Assembly (NCBI GenBank): GCA_950295325.1
Contig: OX485803.1
Coordinates: 59,783,554-59,847,553 of the forward strand
Reading direction: 5' to 3'
Origin: Polytrichum commune
Taxonomy: Eukaryota > Streptophyta > Polytrichopsida > Polytrichales > Polytrichaceae
Length of the DNA: 64,000 nt
Positions within the stretch are counted from its first letter, which is position 1, and each line of letters starts with the position of its first letter. Shown piece by piece: positions 1 to 13,049 of this stretch. The notes under the pieces are model-generated. The model saw only the letters and a list, made by a program, of their open reading frames with translations. It did not search any database and was not told the origin of the DNA. The translations under genes were made by a program, and so were the position numbers.

Positions 1-24
1 GCTATGATGTTGAATCCGTATTTA

Positions 25-26
<2 letters not shown>

Positions 27-55
<29 letters not shown>
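27..55. repeat. (AT)n microsatellite
   Basis: An uninterrupted AT dinucleotide run of about 29 bases. Confidence 0.95.
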
Positions 56-59
<4 letters not shown>

Positions 60-2234
60 GAAATAAAGTCATATGTGATAACTGTGATCACATCTATGTG
101 GTATGCATATGCATCTAGATCATTTATACAAGCTCAATTCTCAATTTAATTAATTTCCTATCATGTATGCTCATGTTGGAGTAACACCATAAATATTTAG
201 AGTATTTTCGGGCAATTTTGGACAATTTTTATGTCTTTTTCTTATATATCAAAAAGTAAACTTAAACCCCTCTGTATGACACTGAAAAGGGAATGCCCTA
301 GCGTCAGATTGTAGGAACTATTATAGAGCCTTGGTTGGACAACCAACTAGAATTGGACATGTGTGGAGGATAATCATAGGTCATAGCACTCTTCCAACCA
401 ACCACTTGTTGATTTATGATAAACTTATGGTACATGAAAATTACTAACCCCAACCTTTCATAGTAGTTGAAAGGTACTACAAAATATGCACAATCATAAA
501 ATCACCTAATTGAATGGGTCATTTAATTACTTGTGACCGAGATAATACCTCCCAAACATTTATACCCTCACCACACATGGTTCCCATGAGTCACACCAAG
601 TGTCATCCCTGTCAATTTGAGTAGAGGTGCAAAAGATAGAAGAGCCAGTCAATGAATATTCTCCCACACTTTAAATGATCTCATAGACCTTCGCACTTGT
701 ATTCACTACTGAACACATGAGGGTGTTTGTCATTTTAGTACATAGTCCAATCTCATTATAGCACATGTGTTTGTGGTGTCCATTCTTAACTACAACAAGA
801 GATTGTATTGCATGCACCTACCGAAACCGCCCCGAAATAGTATGTTCGTTGGAGGTTACTTTTTAAGATGATTTGACACCATAATGAACTTCAGTAACCA
901 TGGGCAAAACATTGAAAACAAGGGGCTAATTGCAAGATTGCCTTACCCTGGTATTATCTCGTATACATGGCCAATGATGGTTGGCTCTCCGACCAGGACG
1001 AAACTTTGGCTCTTTTCAGGCACCACTTTACATCAACAATCAATTGCAACTGGACTTCGCTTGAGAAGCGAGTTACTAACAACATATGTAACTGAATCTG
1101 ATTGGATGCCAAACTTTGACCCACTCCATAGACCACCCTAAATCTTTTGCCACAACGCAAAGCCAATAATTTGTACCACAAACATACAAGGGACTTCTAC
1201 ATGAATGGATAAAAGACATACTTGGAATCAACAATCCCTATTGCCTTCGCCATAATAACTTATAACTTATCACTCAAACAATATAAGTTATGCGTCCAGT
1301 TGAGAAGCGGGGCCACACAAGCTTTGTGGTCTATATGTTGTGACCCATGTTTGAGTTATTAATTTCTAAGGAGGACATTTGAGGCACTAGTTGATAATAT
1401 TCATATGAATGATTAGGGTAGAGGTGTTTACTACCGTAGGGTGTTGTCTCGTTCAACACAATATCACTAGTTCTAGGACTTTTTTTGACACATGTTGTAT
1501 CTACATTGATCAAGACAATGGTCAATCCAATGTGGAAATTAGCTTTCAACACTCAAAGTGTTGAATCAGACAACACCCTATGGTAATGTTGCACTCATAT
1601 TTATGTACATCCAAATTGGTTGGTTAATTAACCCTCACAAAAATGTGTATTTGAACTACATATTTTCATTTTGGTCAAATTTGTTATAAGTGATCCTATA
1701 TGAAGTGCACTTTTCAAAATGATTGAATGCCTTCATGTTATTGAAGATTCAAGTTCAAATATGCAGCTTGGGCACCCTTAAATACAACTACGTACATTCT
1801 ACATTGATCATCAATGTCAAGTATGAGTATATTTTTATTTTATCCTTGATAGAAGATATTGTATAACAAAAAATTCAAACCCATGAATATATAAATTTGA
1901 AATTTGAACTTCGTGAGGCCCATATAAATTGTGTTGATGACCGTATATCGAGACCATGTTTCATATGAGTGTTTAAAACGAATACTTATGTTATTACTAA
2001 CTATCAAAACTAGTCATAACATCCCCATTATCAAAATAATAGTAAAAACTAAAAATATATTGCAAAATTGGGAGATCATAGCATAAAATAGCTATTTTTT
2101 CAACTGGTTTTCCACATTGATCCTTTGCGAGGATCTATGTGACCACTCAAAATCCATTTCACATGATGCTAGAAGACCTACTAACATTAACTATCCCGTA
2201 GTCCACCCACCAAAAATAAGTATTAAGCCCCTCT

Positions 2235-2252
2235 CCCCCCCCCCCCCCCCCC
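2235..2252. repeat. poly-C run
   Basis: Eighteen consecutive C residues, preceded by a CT-rich stretch. Confidence 0.95.
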
Positions 2253-3779
2253 TTGTTCACTTGAACATGACTAGGAGAGGGTGAACGAACATAACACGTT
2301 GATGTAAATAGTCCCAACGTTCCTTATCATTATTTATTCACATGATGTTAGAATTTCATGGAAGCAATTACAATAGCCTCTTTATACATTTGTCAATGTA
2401 TTTGAAATTCTTTGTTAGCATTTTTGAGAATGTTAAGGGCCTTTTCAGTGCTTGAAGTGTCTATCACATGCATTTCTAATAAGTATCTTGGCACTTTTTT
2501 CCCCCATCATGGATTATTTTGGGTATGCATGTTTTATTCCAAGTGTCCATAGTTAACCCTTTACTACCCAAGGCTATGAAAGGTTGTCTTGAGTGCATTT
2601 CACTTGATTTTGTTTGTGGAATATTCCCAGGCAAGTTTTGAGGTGAAAATGGGATATATCTATAGGATCTTGAAACATGAAAGATGAACTATTTCCGGGG
2701 GGGAAATGGGCATCAAATGCCCTCTGGAATTCTCATAGTATAATTGTACACCGATTGTGGTAAATATTGTGGCCATATATACCATTATTACATGATGCTC
2801 ATGCACCTTACATGTGGCAACCCCATAGTATGGCCCACAACATACACCATCACACATGAAAATAATGTGCAACCCTTGTTGTAACACTTAGATCTTCTAC
2901 CACTCATCATGTTCCATTCTTTCACTCTTAGTTGCGGGTATCAAAGCTATTGAAATTGTGAATCCAAAGAACCTAACCTCATTCACTAAGTCCAAGAATC
3001 GAGGGAGAAAACATCAAAATTTGACATGAAGAGCATTTGATCCTTGAATGGTCACTACATCCAAATGGCTACCAATTAGGAGATGTGTGTGGTGTTTATG
3101 GAAAGAGCTTGTAACCTTTGCAAAAATGACTCGTAGTTTGAGAAAAATAAATGAGATTTGAAAGAAAGGTCTTCGTTTGAAGCAACCATAGGTGTTTTTG
3201 ATGGTAGGTTTTGGTGGTGAGCACCACTTTCACTAGGCTTGTGTTCACATCAAGGAGAGATAATCGCTTCGTTGAATAATTAGCAACACTAAATACTTAA
3301 TGCACTAAAGTTTTTAGTCCAACAAAAATAGTGCAATCTTCAACATGGACATTTGATGTCCAATATTATAGGTTGGTGGATAGTGTGCATCCACGATATT
3401 ATCCCCAATGTTTTAGGTTGAAAATGAGCTTCATTGGTGTATGCAATCAGGTTGCTTTCATGAATATTGCCTCTTTACCCATGCAAATTACTTTGGGACT
3501 AACTCATATTACAAAAACTTATAACATTGTTCATTCATCTGTATGGCATCAACAATATTAAATAATAAAAATAAAAGATGTTTTGATATTTTGGTAATAA
3601 GTATCTAAACAAATGTGGAATTTTGTTAAATTAGCATGGGGCAACCTAATTGCACATAGCAATGTAAATAGGAGGGCGCACAATGTTTACTATGACCAAA
3701 GTAGTGTGTGTGTGTAAGTGCGATTTTATAGAATTTGAACATATGTCTCTAACTACACTAATTATCCCTGTAAAACCAC

Positions 3780-5225
3780 TTTTTGGGCTATCGCCTGGTC
3801 GAACGAAGCAATTTCAAAATTTTAATGAGATTCATCCGGCTATTGGCCACTGAAGACAAGGCAGTGTGAAAATGAATGGCTATCGCCGTGGTGGAAGCGG
3901 TTACTAGGCTAACCAACTGTCTCTCTCCCTCGGCACTATGAGGAGAGGGCAACCTAGGTAGAATTCAGGCTATTTTTCCATTTTTGTAAATCAGGCACAG
4001 TCTCACAGTGAAAGCAATAGGCTAGTGAAGGCGCCAACACTCAGTGATTGAGGTTGGGCGGCCAGTAGGCAACCCCAAGTGAGATGCTTGAGGGCATAGA
4101 TATAGACTTTTCTGAGCTGAGTGATTCGGACTCCGACACTACTTAAACTTTGACAGTGGAAGTAAAAGATGTTGTTCCAATGAGATATCTGTGATAAGCC
4201 TGAAATGCAAGTTGATGTTGTATGTGTATGAGCAATTGTCTGGAAATGGAATGTTGACAGGAATCTGTAAGAACTTGATAATTGAATACGAGTCAAGCGA
4301 GTAGTCTGGTGAGAAGTATCCAGAGAAAGAGAGTAGAGTTATTTTGTCGAAGAAGGAAATGAAAGACACATCAGGCACTAGGCCGGCGGTGAAATTGATT
4401 CTAAGTTTAATTCTGAGAGAGTAAGGACGGGGAAAGCCAACATTGTCTAGGAATAATGGCAGTAACATGTTAAGGGCAATAGCCGTCTGAGTGGAAGGTA
4501 CCTGACCATAAGGGCGTGGAAACTTGAGTCAGTTGTGAGAGCTAAGTTCAATCAGGAAGGAGTGAAGTTCAGAGTATGCATAGAAATTGGCATTGTCGAA
4601 GGCCAGGGCATAATCAAACTCTTAAGGGCAATAGCCGAGAGAACATTGAGAGGTCTGAAAGATAAGAACGGTTGTGCAGGTTGTGAGAGCCTTGGGCCAT
4701 CGTCGAAGAGCGTTAACCAGGCTATGACCAAAGAGACAGAGAGATAAAGCATTGGCGATGGGCAGTAACCAACTCGCCATTACCTGAGAGGCTGTGAGAG
4801 ATAAGGATGAGTCGCCTGAGAGGGGCGATTGCCTGGTAGTGAGTGAGATAATTAAATTAGGCCAAAGCATCAGAAAGGCAAGTAGTCAAAGTGAAGATTG
4901 TGAAGGTTGAGAGGCCTGGGATGGGCGAGACAACCTCCGAGAGAGACTAAGTGGCCATAGCCAGGTCCGAGGTAGGGAGCCTGAGAGACGAGAGTAGTCA
5001 TTACCCGGCAATACCGAGGTAGGATATCGCCAAAGTAGACCATGTTTACGAGAGGGAGAGATGAAGGCAAGGCGTCAGTAGCTGGTAGGCCATAGGCTGA
5101 CAGGCGTTACCTGAGGAAGAGGAGACGTTACCAGCAAAGAGTAAGGTTAATTCTTGTGTAAGACTGAGTAAAAGTAACAGATTAAAGCTTTAACACAGGA
5201 TATCGCCTAGCTTACTATGCATTGC
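3780..5225. other. GC- and purine-rich island with repeated GGCnATnGCC-like words
   Basis: Base composition changes sharply at about 3780 and returns to AT-rich near 5225. The plus strand is rich in GAGA-type purine words, with many short quasi-palindromes such as GGCTATCGCC, GGGCAATAGCC, GGCCATAGCC, GGCGATTGCC and GATATCGCC. They are irregularly spaced, so this is not a simple tandem repeat. Minus-strand open frames around 4003-4468 and 4552-4870 are Leu/Ser-rich from CT richness and match no family I recognise. It may be a diverged mobile element or a decayed gene. Confidence 0.4.
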
Positions 5226-5739
5226 TTTATATATTGACAATGTGGGTGAATTTTAGATGAGTTGCCAGGTACACCGGAAGAACAAGATGATGGCTACTGG
5301 TTCCGCGACACGAACATGATGGTTGTAAGTTAATCGAAGAATTAATTAAATTGTTGAATTACGCAATTGAGATTCATGATGAGCAAAGACTATACGGTTA
5401 CTAAGACATTACCCCGGACTTTGTCCAGATTATGAGCCATTGACAATTTGCCGAGCTCTTGAGCTTCATAACTGACATAGGTCGAAAACCATAGAGTGAT
5501 AGAACACTTTCCTTTGAGATAGGACAGACAACACTCACGACTGAACCTACACATATGAACTAATAAGGATGGGAATTGAGAAAATAAGTTAAGATTGGAG
5601 AGCATAAATAATGAGAATTAACCATAATGTTATTAAGAACCTTAATCCAATGTGACATTAACCCTTATAGACACTAGCTCAGTCTTCCTGGAGACCTTGT
5701 TCCCTGGGTTTTTGTGGTTTTAAGAACATAGCAAAAACT

Positions 5740-5940
5740 TACTACAATCCCATTTCATATGTGTTACTATTCGGAGTTACTCATGATTTGCACTTTTAGT
5801 AATGGAATTTAGTAGGTTGTTCGGACTTTATAGAAACATAAATGACTTTGTTTGGTAGAATATTTACATTCTCGTTAAATAGTTATAGCACAACATGTAA
5901 CTCTGAATAGTAACATGCACTAATTGGGATAATCAATGTA
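5740..5940. mobile_element. Foldback MITE (family F)
   Basis: The left arm near 5762-5790 contains GTTACTATTCGGAGTTAC. The right arm near 5893-5922 contains its inverse, GTAACTCTGAATAGTAAC, with extra pairing on both sides. Related arms occur at 53262-53500 inside an intron and around 16780-16810. The size and structure fit a non-autonomous foldback or MITE. I could not fix the exact ends or a target duplication. Confidence 0.5.
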
Positions 5941-7486
5941 GCATTTTTCCTCAAGAAAATATAACATCGTATAAATTATGTTTTCACGCACCTAAATATT
6001 TTTGGTAATGATCAAGCCAATACATTATTTAAGGCCAACTTGATGGCCGCTTGTCATTAGGTGATTTGGCATCGCCCTGCTTATTATTGTCATTGTCTCT
6101 TCAACATTTAACTTAAAATGAGGTGAAGGTTGAATATTTGATGGCCACTTGTCAAGTTGTCATTGGAGACTTGGTGGCCACTTCCCAAAGTAAAAGGTCA
6201 ATCGAGACTCCCTCATTCCCTCTCACACAAAAAGATGAATTTCCCACTTGAGGCCGGTTCATGTGGGGTCCCAAGTCCCAAATCCCAAGTCATGTTAGCA
6301 AGTCCCAACATGGAGGCAAAGACCCAACTTTTGAGCCTCGAGACACCATTAAAACATGGTTAATTATCATTAAAGTCGGATTTTGATTATTTTATGCAAA
6401 ATATTTGTGGGGCTTGTGTTGAGAATTAGGTCTAGCTTTTTGCTCGACCCAACTCTCAGCACAAGTCCCAAGCCTCACTTCCCAAAAAAAACGTTGCCAT
6501 GTAGGTACCCAAGTGTTACTTGGAACCCCATGTAGAGTGGCAAGTCCCAACTTCCATGCTCTCAATGGTTGAGATTGCACGGATTGACTTCGATTGACTT
6601 TGATTGGGACTTAGGACTTGGAACCCCCATTACATTATTAAGCATTGTGCATTCGTTCATGTGGGCCCTGAGAATATAACCATGGGATGCCCCAATTCAT
6701 ATTAAGTCTGAATATGCACTAGGTTGGAGCATCCATGGTTATGTTCTCAAGACCCACATGAATGAATGCACACTGCTTAATAACGTTATGCCGTGTGAAC
6801 CAACCCTTATACCACTAATTTGAAGACATGGGTGTAGAGACAACAAGGAGGAGATGCAATTTGTCGTGTGCCACATTCGTCGTATAGAACAATTATCATG
6901 GGCCATGTCAATACCCATCTTTAGTGAAGTTAGCATCACTTCATTGGATATTTCTCTCACCGTGGGTGCAAGGGTTAAAGGACGAATCTTACAAAGGAGA
7001 AACGTGTGGCCACACTTGAACATTGTGATAGGGATAGTCACACTAATTTAGACATGTTGAATGTTCTTGGCCAATAAGAGAGCATGTCGGAACACTATTC
7101 AACCGATACCAAGCGTTATCCTTCTTAGAAAATTATCATCCACCAAATCTCTACCATAACATTCACGCCTGAATTTGGAGCTTCCGTCACATCTCATGAA
7201 ATTAACCGGGTGCAATACCCTAGATGTTTCTTGAATTTTTCATGACGCCTTGAACAAGAAAAACTCATATATTTGATGGTGATGAATTCAAATTTAATAA
7301 TAATAACAATAATCATAAACCCTTTGTCTAGCAAGATATTGGGTTGGACAACATAGTCCAACATTAGCATGTGGTTGTAGTCCATGAGCGAAGAGACTCT
7401 TCATTTATGCTCGCTGCCTCCTTAGGAAGCCAAACTTTATATCTATCTAAGATAGATGTGTTTGATTCCAACACAACAGTAATATG
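5941..7486. other. Intergenic, no gene seen
   Basis: Open frames are short and without motifs. A partial inverted duplication is visible at 6640-6790, where words such as TGAATGAATGCAC and CATGGGTTATGTTCTCA recur in opposite orientation, so this may be another foldback remnant. Confidence 0.45.
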
Positions 7487-7790
7487 AACACCTTTGTTTG
7501 AGTGGTCTATGATTAGGTGTGGATCTAAAGTCGGACACCATAAAGACACGTGTTTAAAAGTGATTGGACTACATGTTCAAGATACGTGAACCATTCTAAA
7601 TTCAATGATCAACATGATTGGGGGGATATGTATGACCACTCAATGAGCACAAAGACTCTACCTTTTTTAATGAATGAGGTATTCAAACGAGCTTCAAAAT
7701 TTATGAAGCAAATGGCTACATGCGCAATTTGGATTCGCTAATCATCTAGTAGTGATTGCATGTTTCATATCCAGGGCACAAATGCTAGAC
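7487..7790 (+). mobile_element. MITE family A copy 1
   Basis: It matches the family A element at 54961-55324: the words GTGGATCTAAAG.CGGACACC, AAAGACACGTGTTTAAAA, GATTGGACTACATG and ATTGGGGGGA follow in the same order. The 3' part has the shared GGATTCGCTAATCATCT and CATGTTTCATATCC words. The terminal repeats are not clear in this copy. Confidence 0.6.
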
Positions 7791-7804
7791 ATCCCATGAA
7801 GGAA

Positions 7805-8226
7805 TTGTGCACAAGAGTCAGACAACTCCCAATTGAAGATCTTTGCGTTGGAGTTGGACAACTCCAACTAAGTGTTAGAAACCTCCCTTTGGAAGATCTT
7901 TGTGTTGGTGTTAGAGAGCTCCAACCAAAAGATAGGAATATGAGTTAGACAACTCCCAACAGATGGATGTTATTCATTGGAGCTAGATAACTCTCAAAGA
8001 ATAAATCTAGATGGAAATAGACAGTTCCAACTAGAAGACTGGATTAACGAATCTAGTTAAAATTAAATGGTTCTAACTATAAAAATGGATGAATGAATCT
8101 AGTTGGAATTAGATAGTTCCAACTAGAAGATTGGATGAATGAATATAGTGAAAATTAGATGATTCTAACCATAAAAATGGATGAATGAATCAAGTTGGAA
8201 TTAGATAGATCCAACTAAAAGATTGT
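7805..8226. repeat. Minisatellite with palindromic core (about 46 bp period)
   Basis: About ten diverged units each carry a short inverted repeat of the type AGTTGGAATTAGATAGTTCC plus AACT, in which GTTGGA pairs with TCCAAC. The last four cores start near 8055, 8102, 8149 and 8195, so the period is 46-47 bp. Upstream units are less regular. Alternate units share GATGAATGAATCTAGTT. Each unit could fold into a small hairpin. No function is evident. Confidence 0.75.
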
Positions 8227-8579
8227 GATTGAGCCAAAAGATACAAAAGGATCATATGGTGAAATGGTCTATTTATATAGATAAGGAAGCTTCAATATAA
8301 ATTTATTAAGACTTGAAACTTCTAAAATATCTCTTAGATACTATGGATAAAGATGGATAAGATTAGGAGTGCCTTTGGGTATAAGAGAGAGCTCGGGGGA
8401 GGAGAGAGGATTATCTTTTGCCTTTCTCCTATGATCGGGTGGTTCGAGCCCATAGCAATCACAATATTGTGTTTGAGTTGTAAAGCTTCGTAATGTACAA
8501 AGTTTGAAAGTTCCTAAGACTAGTGCCTCAAGTACATTCATGATTGTATTATTCTCGTGTGAAACATGAACGTGATAGA

Positions 8580-8875
8580 GAGGGAATTGTCGTATACAAG
8601 CGTGCCTCTCATTCATTCAACGTGAAATCCTTGAAATAGTATGCAACCCGAAGGCTACTCCTTAGTTGAATTGACATTGGAATTAGCTTCTTCTTTTTTG
8701 GGCACAAATTGAAAAATCAATTGCAAGGAATCAAAATACAAACACCCCGGGAGAACACATTGGAATTAACTTTAAAGATCTCAACTTATTTTATTGGAGG
8801 TCATTTAAGATAAATCAACGATAACCCTATTGGAGAGTCAAGTTTTTATGTTGGATAGATGAGAGACACACTCAT
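8580..8875. repeat. Dispersed repeat family D, copy 1
   Basis: It shares ordered words with 30750-30975: CTTGAAATAGTATGCAA, TTGACATTGGAAT and GTCAAGTTTT.ATGTTGGAT. The two copies are on the same strand. The class is unknown, because no termini are visible. Confidence 0.55.
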
Positions 8876-8945
8876 ATGTGATAGTTTCCTCGCTCCGGTT
8901 GGACAAAGTATGTTATTTTCTCATTCATAGTAATTCCAAGTTCGC

Positions 8946-9022
<77 letters not shown>
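8946..9022. repeat. (TA)n(GA)n compound microsatellite
   Basis: About 17 bases of TA dinucleotides are followed directly by about 60 bases of uninterrupted GA dinucleotides. Confidence 0.97.
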
Positions 9023-9025
<3 letters not shown>

Positions 9026-12000
9026 CATTGTGAACATTGGCTAAATAGTCAAAGCTCGTTGGAGCATTGACTAAGCCTCCACCGGTTGTCAAGTAAGTTG
9101 AGAAAGGGAATGAACAAAAGAGAAAAGTTCATGGTGTGTCTCCAATGCCAAGTCCTTGACTCGGGAAAGACAATTTGCAAAGGACAAGTACGCTAAATAC
9201 TCCTATTAGTGTGGGTGGAAAACTAGCATGGAAATAACGCTTTAATTGTCTAGTCATGGTGGAAATAACACGTGTTCTAAGACCCTAGGTCTTCCCCACG
9301 CTCTTCCTCGAGGCTTTCAACCATCTCCTTATGTAATAATCACTTTACATCAAAAGTAGCATATAATTAAAACGTTCGCCCACATCCAGTTCCCAGAGAC
9401 CATTGAGTGTGGGTCACACTCAGTTCAAACTATGGTTTTGACGTGGGTTGAGAATTAATGTCACCCACATTAAATCTCAATATGAGATTTGATGTGAGGT
9501 CTAATACATGATTATTGCGGTTCACATTAATAGGACTATTTAGTGTAGTGGTGTGAGTTGGGAGCCTATGGGGAATTGACTCCCTTTATTATACCCGGTG
9601 GATGAAAGCAAGGTTTGAATTTCATGTGTCACCCCGATCTGTCCTCTTGAACCAAAACTAAAAAACTTTCAAAAACATTATGAGAATTCTTTATCTTGAG
9701 TAGTATGTTTCAATACGACTTATGTAGGTTTAGCCTTCAATATTCATCATCGACCCACACAAATGATCTTGTAATCATAGGTTGGGAACGTGAGACAATT
9801 GTTGTTTGCATGATAAGTCATGAAAGACACTCCTTTTTAATATTTCTCATCAACTTTAATGTCCACTCAAATTATACATATATCAAAGTTCAATTATTAT
9901 GACTTTCAATTCAAAGAGGTCCTAGGTTGATACCCTACTTCCTCCAACCTTCCTACATACTACAACCCCGGTTGTTCACTTACACTATGTCTTACGTTTG
10001 TTTGAAGAAACGAGAAAATCCGTGACCAAAATTCGGCTAAATCTTTGAAGATGTTCAATGTTTCTTGGAGATTGTAATCCACCATTTTCCATGATAGTAA
10101 AGTATCTTTGAAGTGGGCCTCATGTCCTCTAATGGCTAAGCTATTGGGGAGGCTCTAATAGTAGTAACACATGCAACCCAACTTGACTTGACTCCCTCCG
10201 ACCAAATGTTGCGTTTGACTCACACTATGCGTGGCAATTGTTGCAAAGCACGAAAATTGGTGATGAAAATTTGGGCACGAAGTGGAAATGGTTCAATTTT
10301 TCCAAGAGGATGTCATCAACCATCATCATCATCATCATCATCATGGAGAGGTACAAGTGACGGCCCCGATTTCCCATGGCCCGGGAAGTTGGGATAACAA
10401 ACTTATCTTTGCATAACTTTCTCCAACCGAATGTTACGGTGTTTGTTTGTTTGTTTGTTTGAATAACTCACATTACGGTGTTTGTTTGTTGGAGATTGAG
10501 AAAAATGGATGATGAAAACTTGGCTAAACGTTTGAAGAAAATTCAATGTTTCCAAAAAAGGTGTCAAACACCAACATTGTTTATGGGGCACAAATGAAGA
10601 TAGTTCAATGATGTGTTTAAGTACATTTGGACAAATTTTGAAAATTTGGACTTTTTGGTTGCTTCAAATTTATTGGCGGAAACGTGCATAGATACTGAAG
10701 TTTTATTGGAGATATGTGAATCCGTAGTGATCACTAGGATATCAAGCTATTACTATATGACATTAAAAGTCATAATTTTAGTGCTAAATATGAGTAAATA
10801 AATGTCAACTAGTGAAAATACAATCAAAATAATTGCTATAATGTTATCATAATAAATTTGCATTTTCTATCAAAGGATCTTGCCATACAATCTTATCCTA
10901 GGATTCCATATGAGAACTCAACATGTTATAATTCAAGACTTGGACATAGTCCAATATTATTTATATCTAGTTTTAATTGCAAAAGAGAAACAACCGCCTT
11001 TTTAATTTTTCACTTTCTCAACCCACTCTCACACTGGATGGGGATTAGGAAAATATCCCAAGAGATGGACTATTCACATTCCAAATTATTCACAAATTAT
11101 AAGGATGCGAAAACATGTGTCTAGCACTGCACATGCTATCAAATTGGTTACAAAAACGAATGATTTCCGATGTATTTAATTTATATTTATATTTAATTTA
11201 TATTGAGTTCTCATCCCACTTTGCACACCATAACATTACACAACTCCTTGGTTGTGTGTTGTGGGACCAATACCACATGAGGATTGTTTGTCTTTCATCC
11301 ACGGATTCCTTCTTTATGAGGAGCACTCATGTTTTGTACTGTGAACTTTTCGACAAGCAATTGCAAATTATCAGAGTATTTTAATCACAACCTCTTTCTT
11401 TGGAAAGAGACCATCATGTGGTTGCTTAATACACTCCAAACTTTGTAACGTCGACCTCCTTAATATCACTCCTTCTCTTATATCCCGAATTGTAGGGAAT
11501 TGAAGTTCTCAATTTAAGTCCCCCTCCTTGTTGTCACATTTTCCTCCCAAAAATCATGGATTTCGACAACAAAATAAACCACCACAGAATTCAAACCACA
11601 TGCTCGCACACATGATGTTGTCATCATTATAATTAATGCCGATATTGTAATGTTGACTTTGTGTTATTTCATAGTGTCACACACTACACTAATTCCCTTT
11701 TATCATGCATCCATGTTAACAATATAAAACTCCTGAACGTCACGTGCACTTTGGTCGCCGCAAACGTGATATTACGGAATTTAGAGTGTAATGTTATCAC
11801 GGTCATAGTCCAACATGAATGATTACTTTGAAAACATATTCAATGCTTTTAACTTCCAAGAGGATGTCATCCATCCACTATCATCCTTTCATGGTGGGAA
11901 GGTTATAGTTGAGGAGCTAATAAGGGGCTCAGATATAGTGGTCACGTCCCAAGAGACAAGCTATCTGCCTTCCAAATTACCGACGAATTATAACAACATG

Positions 12001-12199
12001 AAAAAAATCAATATCAAAATCCAACACTGCATGCACTACACAAAAACTTTTGAAAAAGCCGAAATTTTTCTTACGGTTTATTTTTTAAAATAAAAATAAA
12101 AAACTAACAGATTTTGAACGACTTTCAAAGTCTTATCCTCTGTGCATGGCCATTGTCCAACATGAATGATAAAAATTTGGCTAACTAGAGTTTATGTAG
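9023..12199. other. Intergenic, dispersed low-copy words, no gene
   Basis: No convincing coding region. The phrase CCAAGAGGATGTCATC recurs at about 10300, 11858 and 12618, always before a CATCATC-type run, which suggests a diverged dispersed repeat. Short simple repeats lie at 10321-10344 (CAT) and 10439-10461 (TGTT). Confidence 0.5.
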
Positions 12200-12485
12200 A
12201 AAGTTCCTCAAAGAGGCTCAAAGAGGGACGGAACCGTGGGTTTAATCCTTCTTTGAGAATGCTTTCTATTAAGAGCTTATTAGCTCGTTGTGTGTTGGAG
12301 CATGTTTTGAAAGTTGGGTGAAAACTTTTGGTACCTCCTCTTCTCACCTCGAAAACTTGGAGAGAATCTTAGGATTTAAAATAGGGTATGCGCACGGGAC
12401 CCATTGTCCTAAATCTTGGATTGGCCTATGCAAATCAACTAGCTTGGCCCACCTATCCTAGTGGGACAAGCTAGAAAGTCGATCT
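12200..12485 (-). repeat. Dispersed repeat family C, copy 1
   Basis: Read on the minus strand, this interval matches 35110-35350 on the plus strand. Shared words include GGTGGGCCAAGCTAG, TTTAGGACAATGG and ATACCCTATTTTA, in the same order. No termini or coding capacity are visible. Confidence 0.6.
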
Positions 12486-12689
12486 TTAATAGCATGCCAC
12501 CACTCTTTGTGTATGATGACTTTGTGTTGATTCTCATAAACTCAGGGTGACTTTGTGACAAAACCTATGGTTTCACTTCCCAAATAACTTTGATGTTAAA
12601 AAGAATGATAATTTAATGCTTCCAAGAGGATGTCATCCACCATCATCTTTCATCATGGTAAGGCACCTAAGGTAGATGGGTCTTAAATG

Positions 12690-13049
12690 TCTACTTTTCT
12701 CTACTAGCCCACTTCTCATAGGATATTGACCATGTGATTATCATCAGATGGTTAGCACATCCAAATCGAGGTTGTAGTCACTTTCCTCACAATTTGTGAT
12801 GCTCGTGTGAACGTCTTATTCATTTTCAAATTGAAGATTCTCGTGCTCAGCAAGTGGTCATATTGGTCCCCCCCCCGGAATTATACTGACCATTGAACCT
12901 ATAATGGTTATCATATTTTAAACCCATAATCCAATCTCTTCAAAACACATGTCTTTCTAGTATTTGTTGTTGGAGCCACACAAAATCACATACCACTTGC
13001 ACATAAGTGTCTAAGTAAGAGGAGTAACCGAATTAGGCACGTCTACACT
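12690..13049 (-). mobile_element. MITE family A copy 2 (minus)
   Basis: The reverse complement matches the family A element: AATTCGGTTACTC at its start, then the GACATGTG region, a G-run, and GGATGTGCTAACCATCT near its end. It lies in inverted orientation to copy 3 at 14185, so the pair forms inverted repeats about 1.1 kb apart. Confidence 0.65.

Larger units (their letters stand above)
1..3779. other. AT-rich intergenic stretch without recognisable genes
   Basis: No reading frame here looks like a protein; all are short and lack recognisable motifs. The stretch holds an AT dinucleotide run at 27-55, a poly-C run at 2235-2252, a short GT run near 3709, and near 740-795 a minus-strand fragment of the dispersed MITE family described at 54961. 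Otherwise I see nothing. Confidence 0.6.

Noticed and set aside
7760-7948. 62-codon frame with repeated EDLCVGV words
   Set aside because: The repetition comes from the hairpin minisatellite. The frame is not kept in later units.
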